A stretch of 64,000 nucleotides of DNA from Stenopsyche tienmushanensis (GCA_008973525.1 WACJ01000116.1:620001-684000); one strand, 5' to 3'. Shown: positions 13,320 to 26,224, numbered from the stretch's first letter. Notes: generated by a model not told the origin, from the sequence alone. Made by a program: numbers and translations.

Positions 13320-13745
13320 CCCTTTAGGAAAATCATCATAAACTTAGATGCTATATTTGCTTGTCCGCCACATATCATCGTACAAATCCACTTATCTGTC
13401 AGGATCGTCGCAGCGTGTATGAAGCTTGTACATAAATAAATAAACACTCTCAATAGCACTCAATATTCATTCCTTTCTTCGTGTAAACATTAATAATACA
13501 TTTGAAATCGATGCATTATATCATTCGCATATAATTATTAGTCGATAAATTTGGGTTAACGATCTATACAATCGTACGATGTACGCAAGATACTCTCGCC
13601 GTCTTTGTCTTCCATTCCGTCTCTGTCTGTCTTTCTCTCCAAACTCAACGTGCAAGACACTCCATCTCTGTTTGTCTCAGAGCTCGACGTATAAAAAATG
13701 ATTTTTTTGAGTCACTGAAATTCGGACACAACATTGCGTTTTACT
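13320..13745 (-). mobile_element. piggyBac-like MITE (family K)
   Basis: Starts after TTAA (13316-13319) with CCTTTAGGAAAATCATCATA. Contains GTCGCAGCGTGTATGAAGCT and the palindrome-centred ACAATCGTACGATGT. The right end is degraded around 13740. Confidence 0.75.
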
Positions 13746-14317
13746 TTTTTTGGGGCCTTTTGGGAAAAATATCACTATTATACAATAAGTAACTATTTTT
13801 TGTGTGCTTTTTAGTGAGAAAGAAAAGAGACAGTAACATAATACCATATCATATCATAGAGAGGTTATGAAGAAATGGAGGGAAAAAAATTACAACTAAA
13901 AAGGTGAGATTAATGTAAAATGTGCTAAGACAGAACTAGAAATGGTTCGAAAAATTGGCAGATAAAACGAAAATATAGTGAGGCCCATCGTTGTAACTTA
14001 TAGTACTTATGGCAGAAAAATAGTTATGCTGAAAAACAAAAAAATATATGAAATCAAAAATCATATACTTAAAAGAAGATTTCCCACCTCAAGTTATGGT
14101 CAGATCAGAAAGACACTAATAGAAGAAACGAAAAAAGATATAGAAGCAAGGAACGATGTCTTCCTAAGATATGATAAACTAGTAGTCCGTGAATCCTATA
14201 GAAAGAAAGAATACAAAAAGAGAGAAATAGAAATAACATCACAAAACCAAAATAGAAATACATACAACTCAGAAACAACGACAAGCACAAAAGAAAAATA
14301 AGACACAATCCACTTAA

Positions 14318-14700
14318 CCCGTTAATGAGGTACGACGCAGAGTTGTGTCCGAATTTCAGTAATTCAGAAAAAGCATTCTTACACGTTGAGCTCGGAGACA
14401 TACAGAGATGGAGAGTGTCTTGTACATTGTGTTTGGAAAGAAACAGAGACGGAGAGAGTATCTTGCAAATGGGAGATATTTAACCCAAATTTATTGATGA
14501 ATAATATGTGAATGATATAATGAATCAATTTCAAGAGTATTGTTTATGTTTACTTGAAGAAATGGTCGAATATTGTGTGCTATCGACAGTGTTTATTTAC
14601 TTATGCACAAACTTCATACACACTGCGATGGTCCTGAGAGATAAGTGGATTCGTACGGATGATGAATGGCGGATACACAAATATAGCATCTTAATTACTT
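14318..14700 (+). mobile_element. piggyBac-like MITE (family K)
   Basis: Begins after TTAA (14314-14317) with CCCGTTAATGAGGTACGACG. It runs opposite to the 22081 copy and shares GAATTACTGAAATTCGGACA, the TCTCCGTCTCTG-type tract and the 61-codon frame (14508-14690). The right terminus is lost. Confidence 0.75.
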
Positions 14701-15859
14701 TATTTATTTATGCCAATATCAAACCAAAGGTTTATCAACTTTACAAAGAATACCAAAATTATGCATTTCGGTTTTTATCTTGGTAGTGTCTGCATATTTT
14801 TGAATTTAAAATATACGTTTTTGATGAGTCCCATTTTCCGAGGCGAGGGTCAAGCAATGATGGTTAAGTGTAGAGCTGATAAAGAGGGAAGACTATCCTT
14901 TGTGGTTCGCCGGCTGAGAGCTTTCGGAATCCGAAATGAGCTCGGAGACTCAACTCCGGGTCCAGCAGGCAAGACGACTCCGAGTGTGTAATCACTTTCC
15001 CATGTAAACCTGAAGTTGAGCCACATAACCTTCGCCCGATGCTTCGAACTCCTCGGATTACTGCCTCATGGGCGCAATTGAGCTACAACATCACGTACTC
15101 GAGGCATTATCCGTCATTTCGCCAACACGACCAAATCACCATTTCAGGAACAAAGAAGTATTTTTTCTTGAATCTCAACGCGTTGCACCGAGATGTGTTT
15201 GAGATCCATTTAAAATAAACGCGCATTTAGTGTAGGGTTTTTTTGCGGAACATAGTCGTCAAGTATCGATTACTAGTCTCGGCGTCACTTTCTGGTAGCC
15301 ATTTTTATATCGATCTGTGGATAGCATTTTATACGTAAGTGGTGCACATAGGTCATCAGCATCATGAGCAGAACCTTTGCTGAATTCTCATGTAAAAGCT
15401 CGCCCACCGACTGTCTGCAGATCGCGCTAACTGTTCTCACGCTCTTGTGGGAAAAATACTCCACACTTAACTCGCAGCAGGGATCTTTAAGCTCCACAAA
15501 TACGGCCTGTATTTAAATCCGTTCAAAATCTTCATGCTAAATAAATTCACGGGTCATTCCCTAAGTGGCTTCTTTCTTTGGAAATTAATAACCCAGCATC
15601 CCATTTTCCGTTTGTGGCCGATTTAATCCAAGCGCCTGATAATTTAACACTATCCAACCGCGTCAGATCAAACTGACCTGTTGGTATTTAACCATTTAAT
15701 CGCCAGCAATTTCAAATATATGTAAAAGTGCATAAAAGTGGTTTGACAAATATATTTTATTGTCTAAAAGCGACTTGCTTCAAAAATGATATGGAAGTGT
15801 GATTCACTTCCATATCATTTTTGATTTTAGTCATTACCTTCAATAAGATTATGTGGTAC
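14701..15859. other. intergenic, no gene recognised
   Basis: The 14830-14990 stretch is more GC-rich and open (ends STPGPAGKTTPSV), but I recognise no domain and no flanking splice pattern. A perfect inverted repeat of a TGATATGGAAGTG-type sequence lies near 15787-15822. Confidence 0.35.
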
Positions 15860-16290
15860 CAGAGCCGTAACAAGGGCATGGCAATGCAGGCGCCTGCCAC
15901 GGGCGCAATTGGGGTTGGGGCGCAAAGCGTAGAATACTGACACGGTCGAGAGTTGCACATGATTTTTATTTTACTCAACCATTCTACTTTACATAGTTTA
16001 ACACTGATTGACTCTGTCCGTTTTGTCCGATCCACTTATTCGTCATATCAGCGGTCCGAAAAGCGGACCGATTGAGCATACGTACATTTTGGCTACTCCG
16101 CCCTCTTTTAGGGCCTTTTGCGACATTTTATATTATTTCTATTATCTTTTTCTATCTTTTATACCATCTTTGTATATTATTTTAAAATATTTATATACAT
16201 TATAATAATATATTGCATTTATAATAGTATCAGTTAGCTTTAAAAAAAAATAATTGGATATTCGGGGGGAGCCCCCCCCCCTCCCCTTAA
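15860..16290. mobile_element. hAT-like MITE, family B, truncated
   Basis: Starts CAGAGCCGTAACAAGGGCAT, passes GCCACGGGCGCAATTGGGGT and GGTCCGAAAAGCGGACCGAT. Ends near a G-run/C-run at 16264-16284; the distal terminus is missing. Confidence 0.7.
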
Positions 16291-17757
16291 GTTAAATTCA
16301 ATACGGATGGCTCATCAAGGGTAAACCTGAATAATTATATTGGCTTTATTATGCCGGCAACTACTTTTGACTCAACCTAATATGAACAGTTTTTTACACG
16401 GCATTCCGACTTATACATCCCAAAATGGATTCAGCTACGTAGCACAGATCATTGCATTGAGATATGAAGACATTTTTGGATTTACCAATATGCGTCCTTG
16501 GTATAATATTTTTCAGGTATTAAAATTTATGTAACTTTTAATTTTTCTTTATTAAACATAAATAATTGCCAATTTGTTACTGAATGAATTAGTAAATGAA
16601 CAACTTCCATAAAATTCTTTTTAGCATATGCTGAAGAATCGGACTCTTCTCTAAAAATATTAATAACTGGTGTCCTTTTTGGTTTGAAACCTTCGTTTAT
16701 TCCTCCCTAATTTGTTTAATTAGAAATAGTTTCGATAACTATTCATTTAATTAAACTTGATAAATCTTTCCAGTATTCTTGTATGATAAGTTATTCCAGA
16801 GCATTTTAGCACAAGTAGGTAAAAGATTATTCGCTTTTCGATCTTATTCCGCAATAACTCGATTAGAGATAAGTCTGGGGTTTATGAGAACCAATTCCAA
16901 TCACATGTTGGCATAAACACATTTTTATTTGGATGATATTATTATAGATTTTGGGTGGCCCGGTCTTTTCCTGTCCTTCAAAGTGCTAGTCGCCTAGTAT
17001 CTTATAATGATATAATTCACCCTATTGATGGAAATATTATTTTTTTCAGCAGTTCTCCTTATTGAAAAGCCTTCATTTCGTTGTGTAACGATAGAGGCAC
17101 ACATCACGATACTTTATTTGGCTGATATTACCTTTAAAATTTAAAAAATATATATTAATGTAAAAAATCATTTTTAAGCTGGTAGGTTAATTGTAAGTCG
17201 ATTGTACATATTTAGAGTGTACAATATAAAATTATGAGTTAATAAATGGCGTTTGTTTAGGAATTAAGGTGTCCTTAATAAATATCACTAGCCTTAAGAT
17301 AAAAAGTCTAGGATAATTAAGAAATAGATTCAATAAACATTTTCTAAGGAAAACTATAAATGTATGGGTTAATTTTTTACCTTTGTGCTCCATTTGATAT
17401 CGAGCGCATGATAAGGTGAATGTATGCTAAATATAGTATCGATGTGATTGTTATGATTTATAGCTATAAGATCATAATATCAATGGGGTAATATTCGTTC
17501 TAAATTAAATTAAAATTGACGAGAAGTTGAGATCATCTGACTTTACAGTCGGAAAAAAGCGAGCGGAGAAACTCACAGAAGGGTATATTGGTTTCATTGA
17601 GTAATTTATCGAGATGAGTTCGATCTCTGATTATACGAGCATTCGTCCCGAAGAAAACAACCTTCGCAGCTGTAATTATGCTAATTTTGAAAGAATTGTT
17701 CAAACAACTAAAGCAAAGCAAATTATTGAGTTTCCGAGTTTTTCGGTTACAAATTTT
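16291..17757. other. intergenic, no gene recognised
   Basis: AT-rich. Frames at 17533-17820 overlap on both strands and run into the piggyBac-like MITE, so they are not a gene. Confidence 0.4.
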
Positions 17758-17761
17758 TTAA

Positions 17762-18125
17762 CACATTACGTACGGGATCGGATGATGCTTACACATGAAA
17801 AGCTTGGTTTTATTAAGTGAAAAATGCAAAAAAGAATATACATGCAGATCATTGAATGGAACATTTAAAAAAATGTATAGCCCTATTTAAATCACTTTCA
17901 ATGAGGGTGTCAACAGAACAAAAAACTTATCTAGGACGTAATTTAAAATCAGTATACGAACTTTTCATATTTTTCTATGTCTATATCTGTGGTGGAATAC
18001 TTGTTGAATAATATCTTGAAAAATATATTTCAAAATATTAGTTATTTAAAAGTAATGGTATTTTATGTAAACATAGCTCTTCATCAGAAGACATATGTGC
18101 GTGAATCTCCCCCGCAATCAATGTG
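17762..18125. mobile_element. piggyBac-like MITE, second family
   Basis: 364 bp between TTAA at 17758-17761 and 18126-18129. Termini CACATTACGTACGGG (left) and CACATTGATTGCGGGGG (right, reverse strand). The CACATTACGTACGGG terminus recurs after TTAA at 47324-47327, where the partner end is not found. No coding capacity. Confidence 0.6.
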
Positions 18126-18354
18126 TTAACACGATTCATTTTTTTTTCAATTTTACCAGTGGCGCCATTATAGAAAAGCTGAGAAAAACTTGAATCAAAA
18201 CGCAGATATAACAAACTGTTACAAACTAATTAAATTTTAAAAAAAATATTTATGGAATGCTTAATTCTTTGATGCTTGACATTGTAACTGTAGAAGGAAA
18301 ATTACTAGAAAATTGCAAACGATCTTACAAAAATAGAAAGACGAAGATAATGTT

Positions 18355-19340
18355 ACATAGGAGCAGGGAGCTGCTCTCAGGGCAGAGTCCCTGGTCTCAC
18401 GCGCTCGTCGGGATGGTCACGCTAATGTACCGGTCTGTTCTTCATGTGTAGTTGGACGGATGGATGAGGTTGGACAGACGTCAGACAAAAAGATTCTCTT
18501 CCCTAGGTAACTTTTTATTCAGCTGAGAGATCTGGCTGCGAGAAGGACGTCCTCCCACAGCCAAGGCCAAACCGACGAGTCTCCTCGACTCCCGCCTTTT
18601 GCGCGTCATCACTCAATCGACAACGGTGCACGCACAAGAAACGATCGGTCGGTAATTGCAGGTACAATGTCCCCGCAGCGTCGCAGAAGATGGCGCTGTT
18701 ACTCAGAGCCATAACAAGGGTTTGAAACGCCCGTGGCAAGTATCTTACTTCCGCCACCTCCCCCTTGACCCGGAAATCTATTAAATATATAAAAATAATT
18801 CTATTATAAATGCTATTATAATGTATGTTTTAAAATAATATACAAACAAAAATATTCGATCCAACATATAGATGGCGATTATTGTTTAAAAAAATATATT
18901 ATGATAGAAAGTGTCTTGACGCTACGTTGCTTCCGTGATCGTATAAAATCCGCAAAAGGTCCTAAAAGAGGATGGAATGGCCACAACGTTTGTATGTCCA
19001 ATCGGTCCGTTTTTCGGATCGCTGATGTTACAAATGAGCGCCTCGCGATCGGTTGCCATACCTGAACATGTCTACAGAACGATTAAAAACTCTCATTAAG
19101 AAACGGAGTTGTCCGAAGAAGACTGTGTAACTCTCGACCGGGTTGATATTTTGCGTTTTGCGCCCCAATTCCAGTTGCGCCCGTGGTGGGCGCCTGCTTT
19201 GTCACGCCCTAGTTACAGCCCTGGTGTTAATATAGCACATTGCACCTAAAGAGAGACGGAAGATGTCGCTGTTAATATGGCGAATTAAATCTGCTCTGAT
19301 TAACAACACTATTGCATAGGGATGTTAAGTGACCCACGCT
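18355..19340 (-). repeat. LTR-like repeat interrupted by a family B element
   Basis: Two parts, 18355-18703 and 19224-19340, together match 26270-26700. On the minus strand: GGGGACATTGTACCTGCAAT, a hairpin GGCTGTGGGAGGACGTCCTT/CTCGCAGCC (18567-18535), then AATAAAAAGTTACC. No internal coding region. Confidence 0.6.
18704..19223. mobile_element. hAT-like MITE, family B, complete and nested
   Basis: 520 bp with termini CAGAGCCATAACAAGGG and CAGGGCTGTAACTAGGG (reverse strand). Flanks CTGTTACT (18696-18703) and GTGTTAAT (19224-19231) look like a decayed 8-bp duplication. It splits an LTR-like repeat whose uninterrupted version is at 26270-26700. Confidence 0.78.
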
Positions 19341-19609
19341 ACAGTAGATTTTACAAAGGAGTTATAAAACGCAGATAATGGTGCCATATAAACATCAGTC
19401 AATTTTTAAAAAAATCCTTAGAATAATAAGAATGATGGTCGCAGGGCTTTAAAGCGATATTTTTTTCATTTCGATTTTGGTTTTGATTACGTTCTAAGCA
19501 TTTATATTGGTTCGATTGTGATTTTCGTTCCGGTTCGAAGCTTTGGATGCTCGTGTCTTACTAAAACAATCGCCTGGACTCAAAACAATACGAACAATAG
19601 GACATTATG

Positions 19610-19960
19610 AAAGTGTGACACATGTGGAAAGCAAAGATTGTCGATAACATTTCCGCTTACGATAAGAGTGATATCGGTATGAAAACTTTGAGGGCAATCT
19701 AGAAAATATTAAGATAGGTTGGGTATAAAAGGAGTGCAGAGAGCCTGGATAGTTGGAGTTAGGTCTTCAGTCAGTCAGAGCCAGTTAAGTCTTGAGATCC
19801 GACCGAACGTCTCGGCCGCGGGAAGACAAGGCTTCTCCGATCTCGTAATTGTGGTCTTTATCTTCATGGAATAATAAAGACCTGGAGCCAACAGTCGTAT
19901 TTTCTTCGTCCCCTGTTTACCTCTTATGTGGACTTCTTCCACAAATCGATAATGAACGAA
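19610..19960 (+). repeat. solo-LTR-like repeat
   Basis: A possible U3 start TGTGACACATG (19615), a TATA-like TATAAAAG (19725), a hairpin-type GCCGCGGGAAGACAAGGC (19809), then AATAAAGACC (19866). This order (promoter, R-region hairpin, polyadenylation signal) fits an LTR. Shares GATCTCGTAATTGTG with the copy at 11640-11800. Internal coding region absent; limits approximate. Confidence 0.55.
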
Positions 19961-22076
19961 CTCAGGGAGGCTGTCTGTTTGTAAGTGGGTTTCATTAGCA
20001 TACAAATCCAAATCTAAAGCAAAACTAATATGATAGTCTGTAGTGAATTGAACCCCCTGTTCTTCGACGAGTTGATGAAGATCCGCGGATGAGAGCTGAT
20101 GAGCATTTATCCTCAGCGAAGCTGGGTAATCCGGTCACGATGTGGTGGTCGCTATTGAATCTGCTGACCTTTGGGTCGGTACTGAAGCGCATGAACCGTT
20201 CGCTCTGGAAGCAGATCGGAGCGAGGTCACGGTGAAAACGGTTGATAAAACCTGCATCAAGCACATACACCGGCTCCTACAAGTACATGATAAATTCTAC
20301 CACAAAATTGCATCATTTAAAAGTCAATATTAGACTGTACCAGTTGTTCGGCATCATCATTCACAGCTATTCAAAAAAATGTCTCGGCACCATCATTATT
20401 CATCGATACTTGTATAAAACAGACATTATTTCAAGATTGATTGATGAGAAAACACAGGTAGTCAACGTGGAGGATATAAAAAACTAAGGAAACTAATATA
20501 TCATCATATAAAGTATTTTATGATCATGAACTTGTATATTTTCACGACGTTTACGAGATAAAAAATAATGAGAATTTATGTTCGTATTGCACTCTTGACG
20601 TTTATAAAGTCCTGAACAATTTAAAAAAATGTACCTTTACGTTGTAAATCTCATTATAGCCATGTATTTTTTAAATTTTACAAATGAACGATTATTTTCA
20701 AAGCGTATTTGACAAACAATACAGTTGACGTTTAAACAGATAAAAACAAACAAAATAACGGCCAGTGAAATGTATTAACAAGAATTGTTTTTAAACGACC
20801 ATATTAATTCGTAATAAATTAGCACATTGTTCTTAGTCTATTAATATTATAATTTATAATATTTAAACACTATTTAATTAATTTAATGAATTAATCTATC
20901 AAAACATTTTTTTTAATATGCACTATTGTTATGTATTGATTAATATTTAATTGATCGAAATGAATGTAAAATAATTTTTAAAATCAATATAAATATAATT
21001 TATATTGAATATTTATAATCAAGTACATATTTTTCATTATTGTGAAATTCGATTTTGTAAAATAAAATGTTAATAAGGGAGTAATGGTGAATAGCGAGAA
21101 GGCCATAATGTGACATTTTGAGACCTAGTTGCATTGACGTTTCGCAACTGTTGATTGTCATTCCAGATGCGATGACATTGTATAAAATGTATATTATTTA
21201 TCTCTATTGTTGATCAATTTTGATTTGTATCATCATGAGTCTTGAAATATTATTTCATATTAGCGATAGCAATAGTATTATCTGACTACCGGCGGTTTTC
21301 TAACTTTATTATCGCCATTTGGTTGTCATTCAATCGTTAACCTTCATTCACATTTCAATTGTTAGCTTTAAAGTATGACCTATCCAATATCACTTAACGC
21401 ATAGACGTATTTTGACATTCACGTAGCTTTTGTCAATACGAGGTTAAAATAGATTAATCAAATATTTATGTAAAACGGTAGGCAGACGTTTGGTTTCATT
21501 AACTCTGCATCTAAACATACCTACCATTTGCCCTATATAAACATATTTATTCATACCAGTTTGAGTACTAATATGAATCATTGTCCATTTCTTATTCAGA
21601 TATTCCATTTCTTTTTAACTCTCTTAGCTCATAGGAAAAGTTGAAAATTTTCAGTTAAAATGCGTGTTTGTGTAATATATAATAACATAGGCAAGCTACT
21701 GATGTAATGGTTGTTTTATGCTTTATGTCGGAATCGCCCCGGTGGACCCTCTAGCAAAAAAAAGGACTTTAGACTTTGAAGATCCCAAGAATTACACAGC
21801 ATATGAGCAGAAATTGAAGGAAGTCTGACAACAGAGATGGGATCAGACCCACAAAAAAAGAAGGGTTCGGAAACATGAAGAGTCTGCCTTCCGCCTTTCA
21901 CGAGTTCTGACAAAACATGGCTGCTTTGGAGTATCTAAAGCGGATAGGTAAAGAGGCATCCACATCGTACTACCACGGTCAGACGAAGGTTGACGACGTG
22001 ATACACACAATTAATGATTGCAAGGCGTGGAAGCCCCAGAGGGACAGCCTGAAATAAGTACTCTGTGTAACTGAGT
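19961..22076. other. intergenic, no gene recognised
   Basis: Follows an LTR-like repeat; 20025-20270 has a higher-GC patch with frames on both strands and no domain. No gag or pol motif appears, so the LTR looks solitary. Confidence 0.4.
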
Positions 22077-22080
22077 TTAA

Positions 22081-22495
22081 CCCTTTGAGTAGTGAGCTAA
22101 TTTAAAATCATCATAAACTCAAATACTATATTTGTATATCCGCCATTTATCATCCATACAAATCCATTTATTTGTCAGGACCGTCGCAGCGTGTATGAAG
22201 CTTGTACATAAATAAATAAACACTGTCAATAGCACACAATATTCGACCATTTCTTCAAGTAAACATAAACAATACTCTTGAAATTGATTCATTATATCAT
22301 TCACATATTATTCATCGATAAATTTGGGTTAAATATCTCCCATTTGCAAGATACTCTCTCCGTCTCTGTTTCTTTCCAAATACAATGTACAAGACACTCT
22401 CCATCTCTGTATGTCTCCGAGCTCAACGTGTAAGAATGCTTTTTCTGAATTACTGAAATTCGGACACAACTCTGTGTCTTAACCTCTTTAAAAGG
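22081..22495 (-). mobile_element. piggyBac-like MITE (family K), complete
   Basis: 415 bp between two TTAA sites (22077-22080, 22496-22499). Left CCCTTTGAGTAGTGAGCTAA; right end reads CCTTTTAAAGAGGTTAAGAC on the reverse strand. TTAA duplication and CCYTT termini are the piggyBac hallmark. The inside holds conserved blocks seen in all copies: GTCGCAGCGTGTATGAAGCT and GATAAATTTGGGTTAA. The minus strand has a 61-codon open frame (MNDIMNQFQEYCLCL) that also recurs in other copies, but it varies and breaks, so it is not a gene. Confidence 0.85.
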
Positions 22496-22659
22496 TTAAA
22501 GGTGAGAACATGATGGCGAGCAGAGAAAACTGAGACCTTTGGCGGGAATTTATAGAGGAAATGATGACCGCCAAAGAAGACAAGAAGTCCACAGCGAAAG
22601 AGAAAAACGCAAGGCATCTCTTCAACACTAGAAAGGGCCTAATTGTCAAAGGGGTTTAG

Positions 22660-22925
22660 CAGGATCGTAACAAGGGAGTGCCAATTCAGACTTTTCTAAT
22701 ATTGTTGACCGATTGTAAAATTTAAACAACCCATCCGGTCAGTTTTCTTTGGATAACTTCTGTAGTACTGTTCTCATTCAGGTATGGCGTTCGATCGCAA
22801 GGCGCTCATTCGTCTTATCAGGGGTCCGAAAAGAGGACCGATTGGACACATAGACCACGTGGCGACTCCATCCTCTTTTACGGCTTTTTGCGGCATTTTC
22901 TATTATATGTACGACCACGAAATCT
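22660..22925. mobile_element. hAT-like family B, internally deleted copy
   Basis: CAGGATCGTAACAAGGGAGT starts the element; then GATTGTAAAATTTAAACAAC and GGTCCGAAAAGAGGACCGAT. The right end is lost before 22930. Confidence 0.6.
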
Positions 22926-23025
22926 TTCTCAGAGGCTAAAAAAAATACATAGTATTACTTAATTATGTTGAATTTACATGAGATTTTAACCCCCTTCCCT
23001 CCCAAACCCAACGACAATCAGTCGC

Positions 23026-23122
23026 CAGACTGTCATAATGATAGTCAGGGAACACGCTAGAACACAACTATTAAATTATTCACATGGTTAGACGACTTTC
23101 AATTTATGCTGGCAGCTCTTGG
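23026..23122. repeat. dispersed repeat, copy 2
   Basis: Second copy of 4823-4918, same orientation. Nature unknown. Confidence 0.6.
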
Positions 23123-24092
23123 TATATATAGCATTAAAATCACACCTAATTATGGCATCTTGAATTTATACATAAATTTGGCTATAAGTAGAAAAATTAC
23201 GACCTTTCTTAGCATCATCACAATTGATCTGGACATTATATTATATAATATATATCGACTCAATATCATACGATATTTAATCCTGTGAGTCCGTTTTCAT
23301 AGATTATACATTTTTGGTCGTTTTTCTTCATCATTATCGGTTTGATTGGTTCAATTACCTCAAGGTGGAGAGATAAATCTGACGATCTAAAGTTTGTTGC
23401 GGACATCGCATAAGCAGATTATTCTCTCATTGATGGCATTAAGAACAGATTAATCCAATAAAACTCTTCAGCAGCTTACGCATATAAAGCCGCCACGATT
23501 GCCGGTCCACATTCATGAATAAATTTGTTATGGCCAACACATTAAAAAAGACACTAATTAAGCGTGAATTCTGGGCTAATATGCTCCATCCAGTGGGCCA
23601 TAAATAATTTACTTTATTTAATCGTCGATATATTTTTATGATGCCAGTTAGTTAAGTAAAATGCCTATCGTTGTCGATTATCGTTACATTGAAATCGTCG
23701 AGGTGCTTCGGATAACAAGTCCATTATTAATTTTGCATAATGAAAATGCATTATTTATGCAAGTTGTTAATAAATTGTTGCATCGTATACATATTCGCAT
23801 TAATACTCCCTCCAACCCCTCCAACATTCTCCTCATTTGATCATGTCGGCCGGAGGCTTCTCACGAGGTGCTATTTAATGGATGTGACCATAAATGGTAT
23901 TGGCAGTTCAGCGGTGTAGGTGATTGCTTAAACAACTTGATGTCAAGAAGTCTTTACGTGATTGACATGTTCGAGCTTTCCAACTCGGAATGATGCCCAA
24001 TTAATCACCATATGAATATTCATTTAATGAATACATCATGATAACACTTACGCCATTGTGATGATTTAAAAGAAGTTTATCATTTGTAATGG
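23123..24092. other. intergenic, no gene recognised
   Basis: AT-rich, apparently unique; no motif or terminus seen up to the hAT target site. Confidence 0.4.
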
Positions 24093-24100
24093 GAGATACA

Positions 24101-25835
24101 CAGTGGTGTAGTGCTAAATAAAAAAGTGTGGGAGCGCTGATTAATTATAATATTTTAATACCCCCTCCCTTCCCCCGTGATCCAATTTTCGCATCATGTT
24201 TCCAACAAAATGTTTTTCCAATAAATAGTTACAAAAATCATTTTTGTATAATTATCTAAAAATCAATATTTATTAAAATAAAACAATATTTGCATGTGCA
24301 AAAAACGTTTATAAAAAATACCCTTAAAATATTACAATATGACAAAATATTTTTAATATTATTTATAATAATTTTTTTTTGTGATTTTTTTAATTTCAAT
24401 TATTATTTGCTGAAAAATTTAATTCTGTAAAAACTTTGTAAAATTTGTTCAGCATTCGTATGTGAAATTGATTTTATGTGCAAAATAATTTTCTTTCGTA
24501 AAGATTTTAATTGGCTAGATCTAGTATGTCCGTTTGATGATACGGAAATTGAACTCCATTCTTTCGAAATACTTGATCCCTGTGTTTTTAAGACCGAAAA
24601 ACTTTTCACATTGGCACATAATTTACAACCGATTTTTCCAGACTTACTTATGATCCAAGGATATTGTTTTCTCTTTTCTTTCTACATATCTGTGGTCCAT
24701 ACACTCGGCCAGGAAGATGAACATACCGTATTATCTTCTATCGATTCATTTTCTGATTTTGACGAATATACTATTTGAGCACATTCATTATTATAGATAT
24801 TTAATACACTCTTTTTGCAATCTGCAACTTGCAATTTAATGCAATCACTAACATTATTAACCGACACCGAACCCACTTTGAGTTTTTTCGTGAAAAATTG
24901 AAATAGTGTCTCTTGTTTGCGTTTTTCATCCATTTTTAACTGTAAAAACACTTTTATATATATAACTATATATGTATGTATATTTATAAAACGCTGAAAA
25001 TTTTATATGATTTATATAATTGTTTTATTTTAATTTTAACTTATAATTATTGCACAATACAATATAACACAACTCAAATTTTTATATTAAAATGAAAAAT
25101 AAAATATTATAGTCCCTGCTAAAAAATACATGAAAAATAAAGTAAGCTAAGTTTTCTTATTATTATATATGTAGGTATAAAAATTAGAAAGTGGTATAGC
25201 GTCCGTTTATGTTAATTGACAGAAATAGACTAAAATCTTGTAAACAAAATAATATTAACAAACCGAAATGTGAAATCAGTTCATTCTGTAAAATGAGCCT
25301 GATTTATTGCTTTCGTATGTTATTCTTCAAACTTGAAGAAAGAGACTCGCAGTATGTATAAGACCATGTGCTCACAGAATTGCTTGAGGGTCGAGCTTCA
25401 TTTTTTCATTAGTATCAAGTGCCGGAAAGAAAAAGGTAATAATTTATCCCATCGTGTCCTTTATTTAATTTATGGCACGTTTTACATAAAAAATATTTTC
25501 AAGTGAACACATTTTTGGTTCCTAATGCACGAGCAAGCAGCTCTCGCCTACCAATCACAGCCCCACGATGATGCATCTAAACTTTCCCAGCCGATCGACA
25601 AAAGTAAACAAAAAATCGCAATAAACAACGGTACGACCAATCCAAAACGTCAAAAATTTATCCCATCATGTCTTTTATTTAATTTATGGCACGTTTTAAA
25701 TAAACAATATTTTCAAGAGAACACATTTTTGGGTCCTAAAAACATACACATTTTGTACAATTATATTATGCAAAATCGTCTAGAAAAAAGTGTGGGAGCG
25801 CCGACCCCACGCGCTCCCACCCCACTACACCACTG
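24101..25835 (-). mobile_element. hAT element, family C, with transposase N-terminus
   Basis: 1735 bp. Termini CAGTGGTGTAGTG on both ends, inverted, followed inside by GTGTGGGAGCG blocks. Perfect 8-bp duplication GAGATACA at 24093-24100 and 25836-25843. Encodes a broken transposase N-terminus on the minus strand; the catalytic and dimerisation parts are missing, so it is an internally deleted autonomous element. Confidence 0.9.
24403..24933 (-). pseudogene. hAT transposase N-terminus with zinc-finger-like region
   Basis: Minus-strand frame from an in-frame Met (MDEKRKQETLFQFFTKKLKV) to a stop at 24403, interrupted by one TAG at 24682-24684 (after WTTDM). Downstream of that stop the same frame gives SGKIGCKLCANV, then SSNGHTRSSQLKSLRKKI and HIKSISHTNAEQI. 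The CxxC plus distal His pattern with the WxxxS...QLxSLRxKIxxHxxSxSH layout is that of BED/TTF-like fingers at the start of hAT transposases of the ZMYM6/KIAA1586-like group. About 176 residues remain. Confidence 0.75.
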
Positions 25836-26224
25836 GAGATACAGTAATAACAAATACTGTTCTTCAATTCGCCATTGTTTTTGTTTCCGTGTGTACACTA
25901 ATCTGAATAGTCTAGCGGGTCATGGTTCATCCGCCGCCGCCTCTATTTTATTCCACGAAACTGCATATGGCCTCGTATTGAACGCTTTCGCCTCACGATC
26001 ATCGCCGAGTATCGTGGAAGAATAGATAAATTATAATTCAGGGAATTCACCTATAAGAGGTGAGCATAAATAGACGATAAAGAACCACACCCCCTTTAGA
26101 GGGGCAGAATATCGTCGTAAGACAAAGCAATGCTCACAGAGTGGAGCCTGCGTTACCGGAGGAAGATCAGGTGCGAGAACTTTATCTTTTGATAAACTCT
26201 CATTTGAGAGAAATTTAGTCAATA

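Noticed and set aside
14508..14786. 92-codon frame MNDIMNQFQEYCLCL, with similar frames at 22119-22304 and 37368-37565, as a conserved small protein family
   Set aside because: All copies lie in the same place within a TTAA-flanked MITE, and lengths and C-termini differ between copies. Similarity is explained by the repeat.
19961..20500. Internal region of an LTR retrotransposon after the repeat at 19610
   Set aside because: No primer-binding site, gag or polymerase motif found, and no second LTR at a suitable distance.
25525..26025. 166-codon open frame
   Set aside because: It runs across the hAT right terminus and its target duplication into unrelated flanking DNA; an accidental frame.
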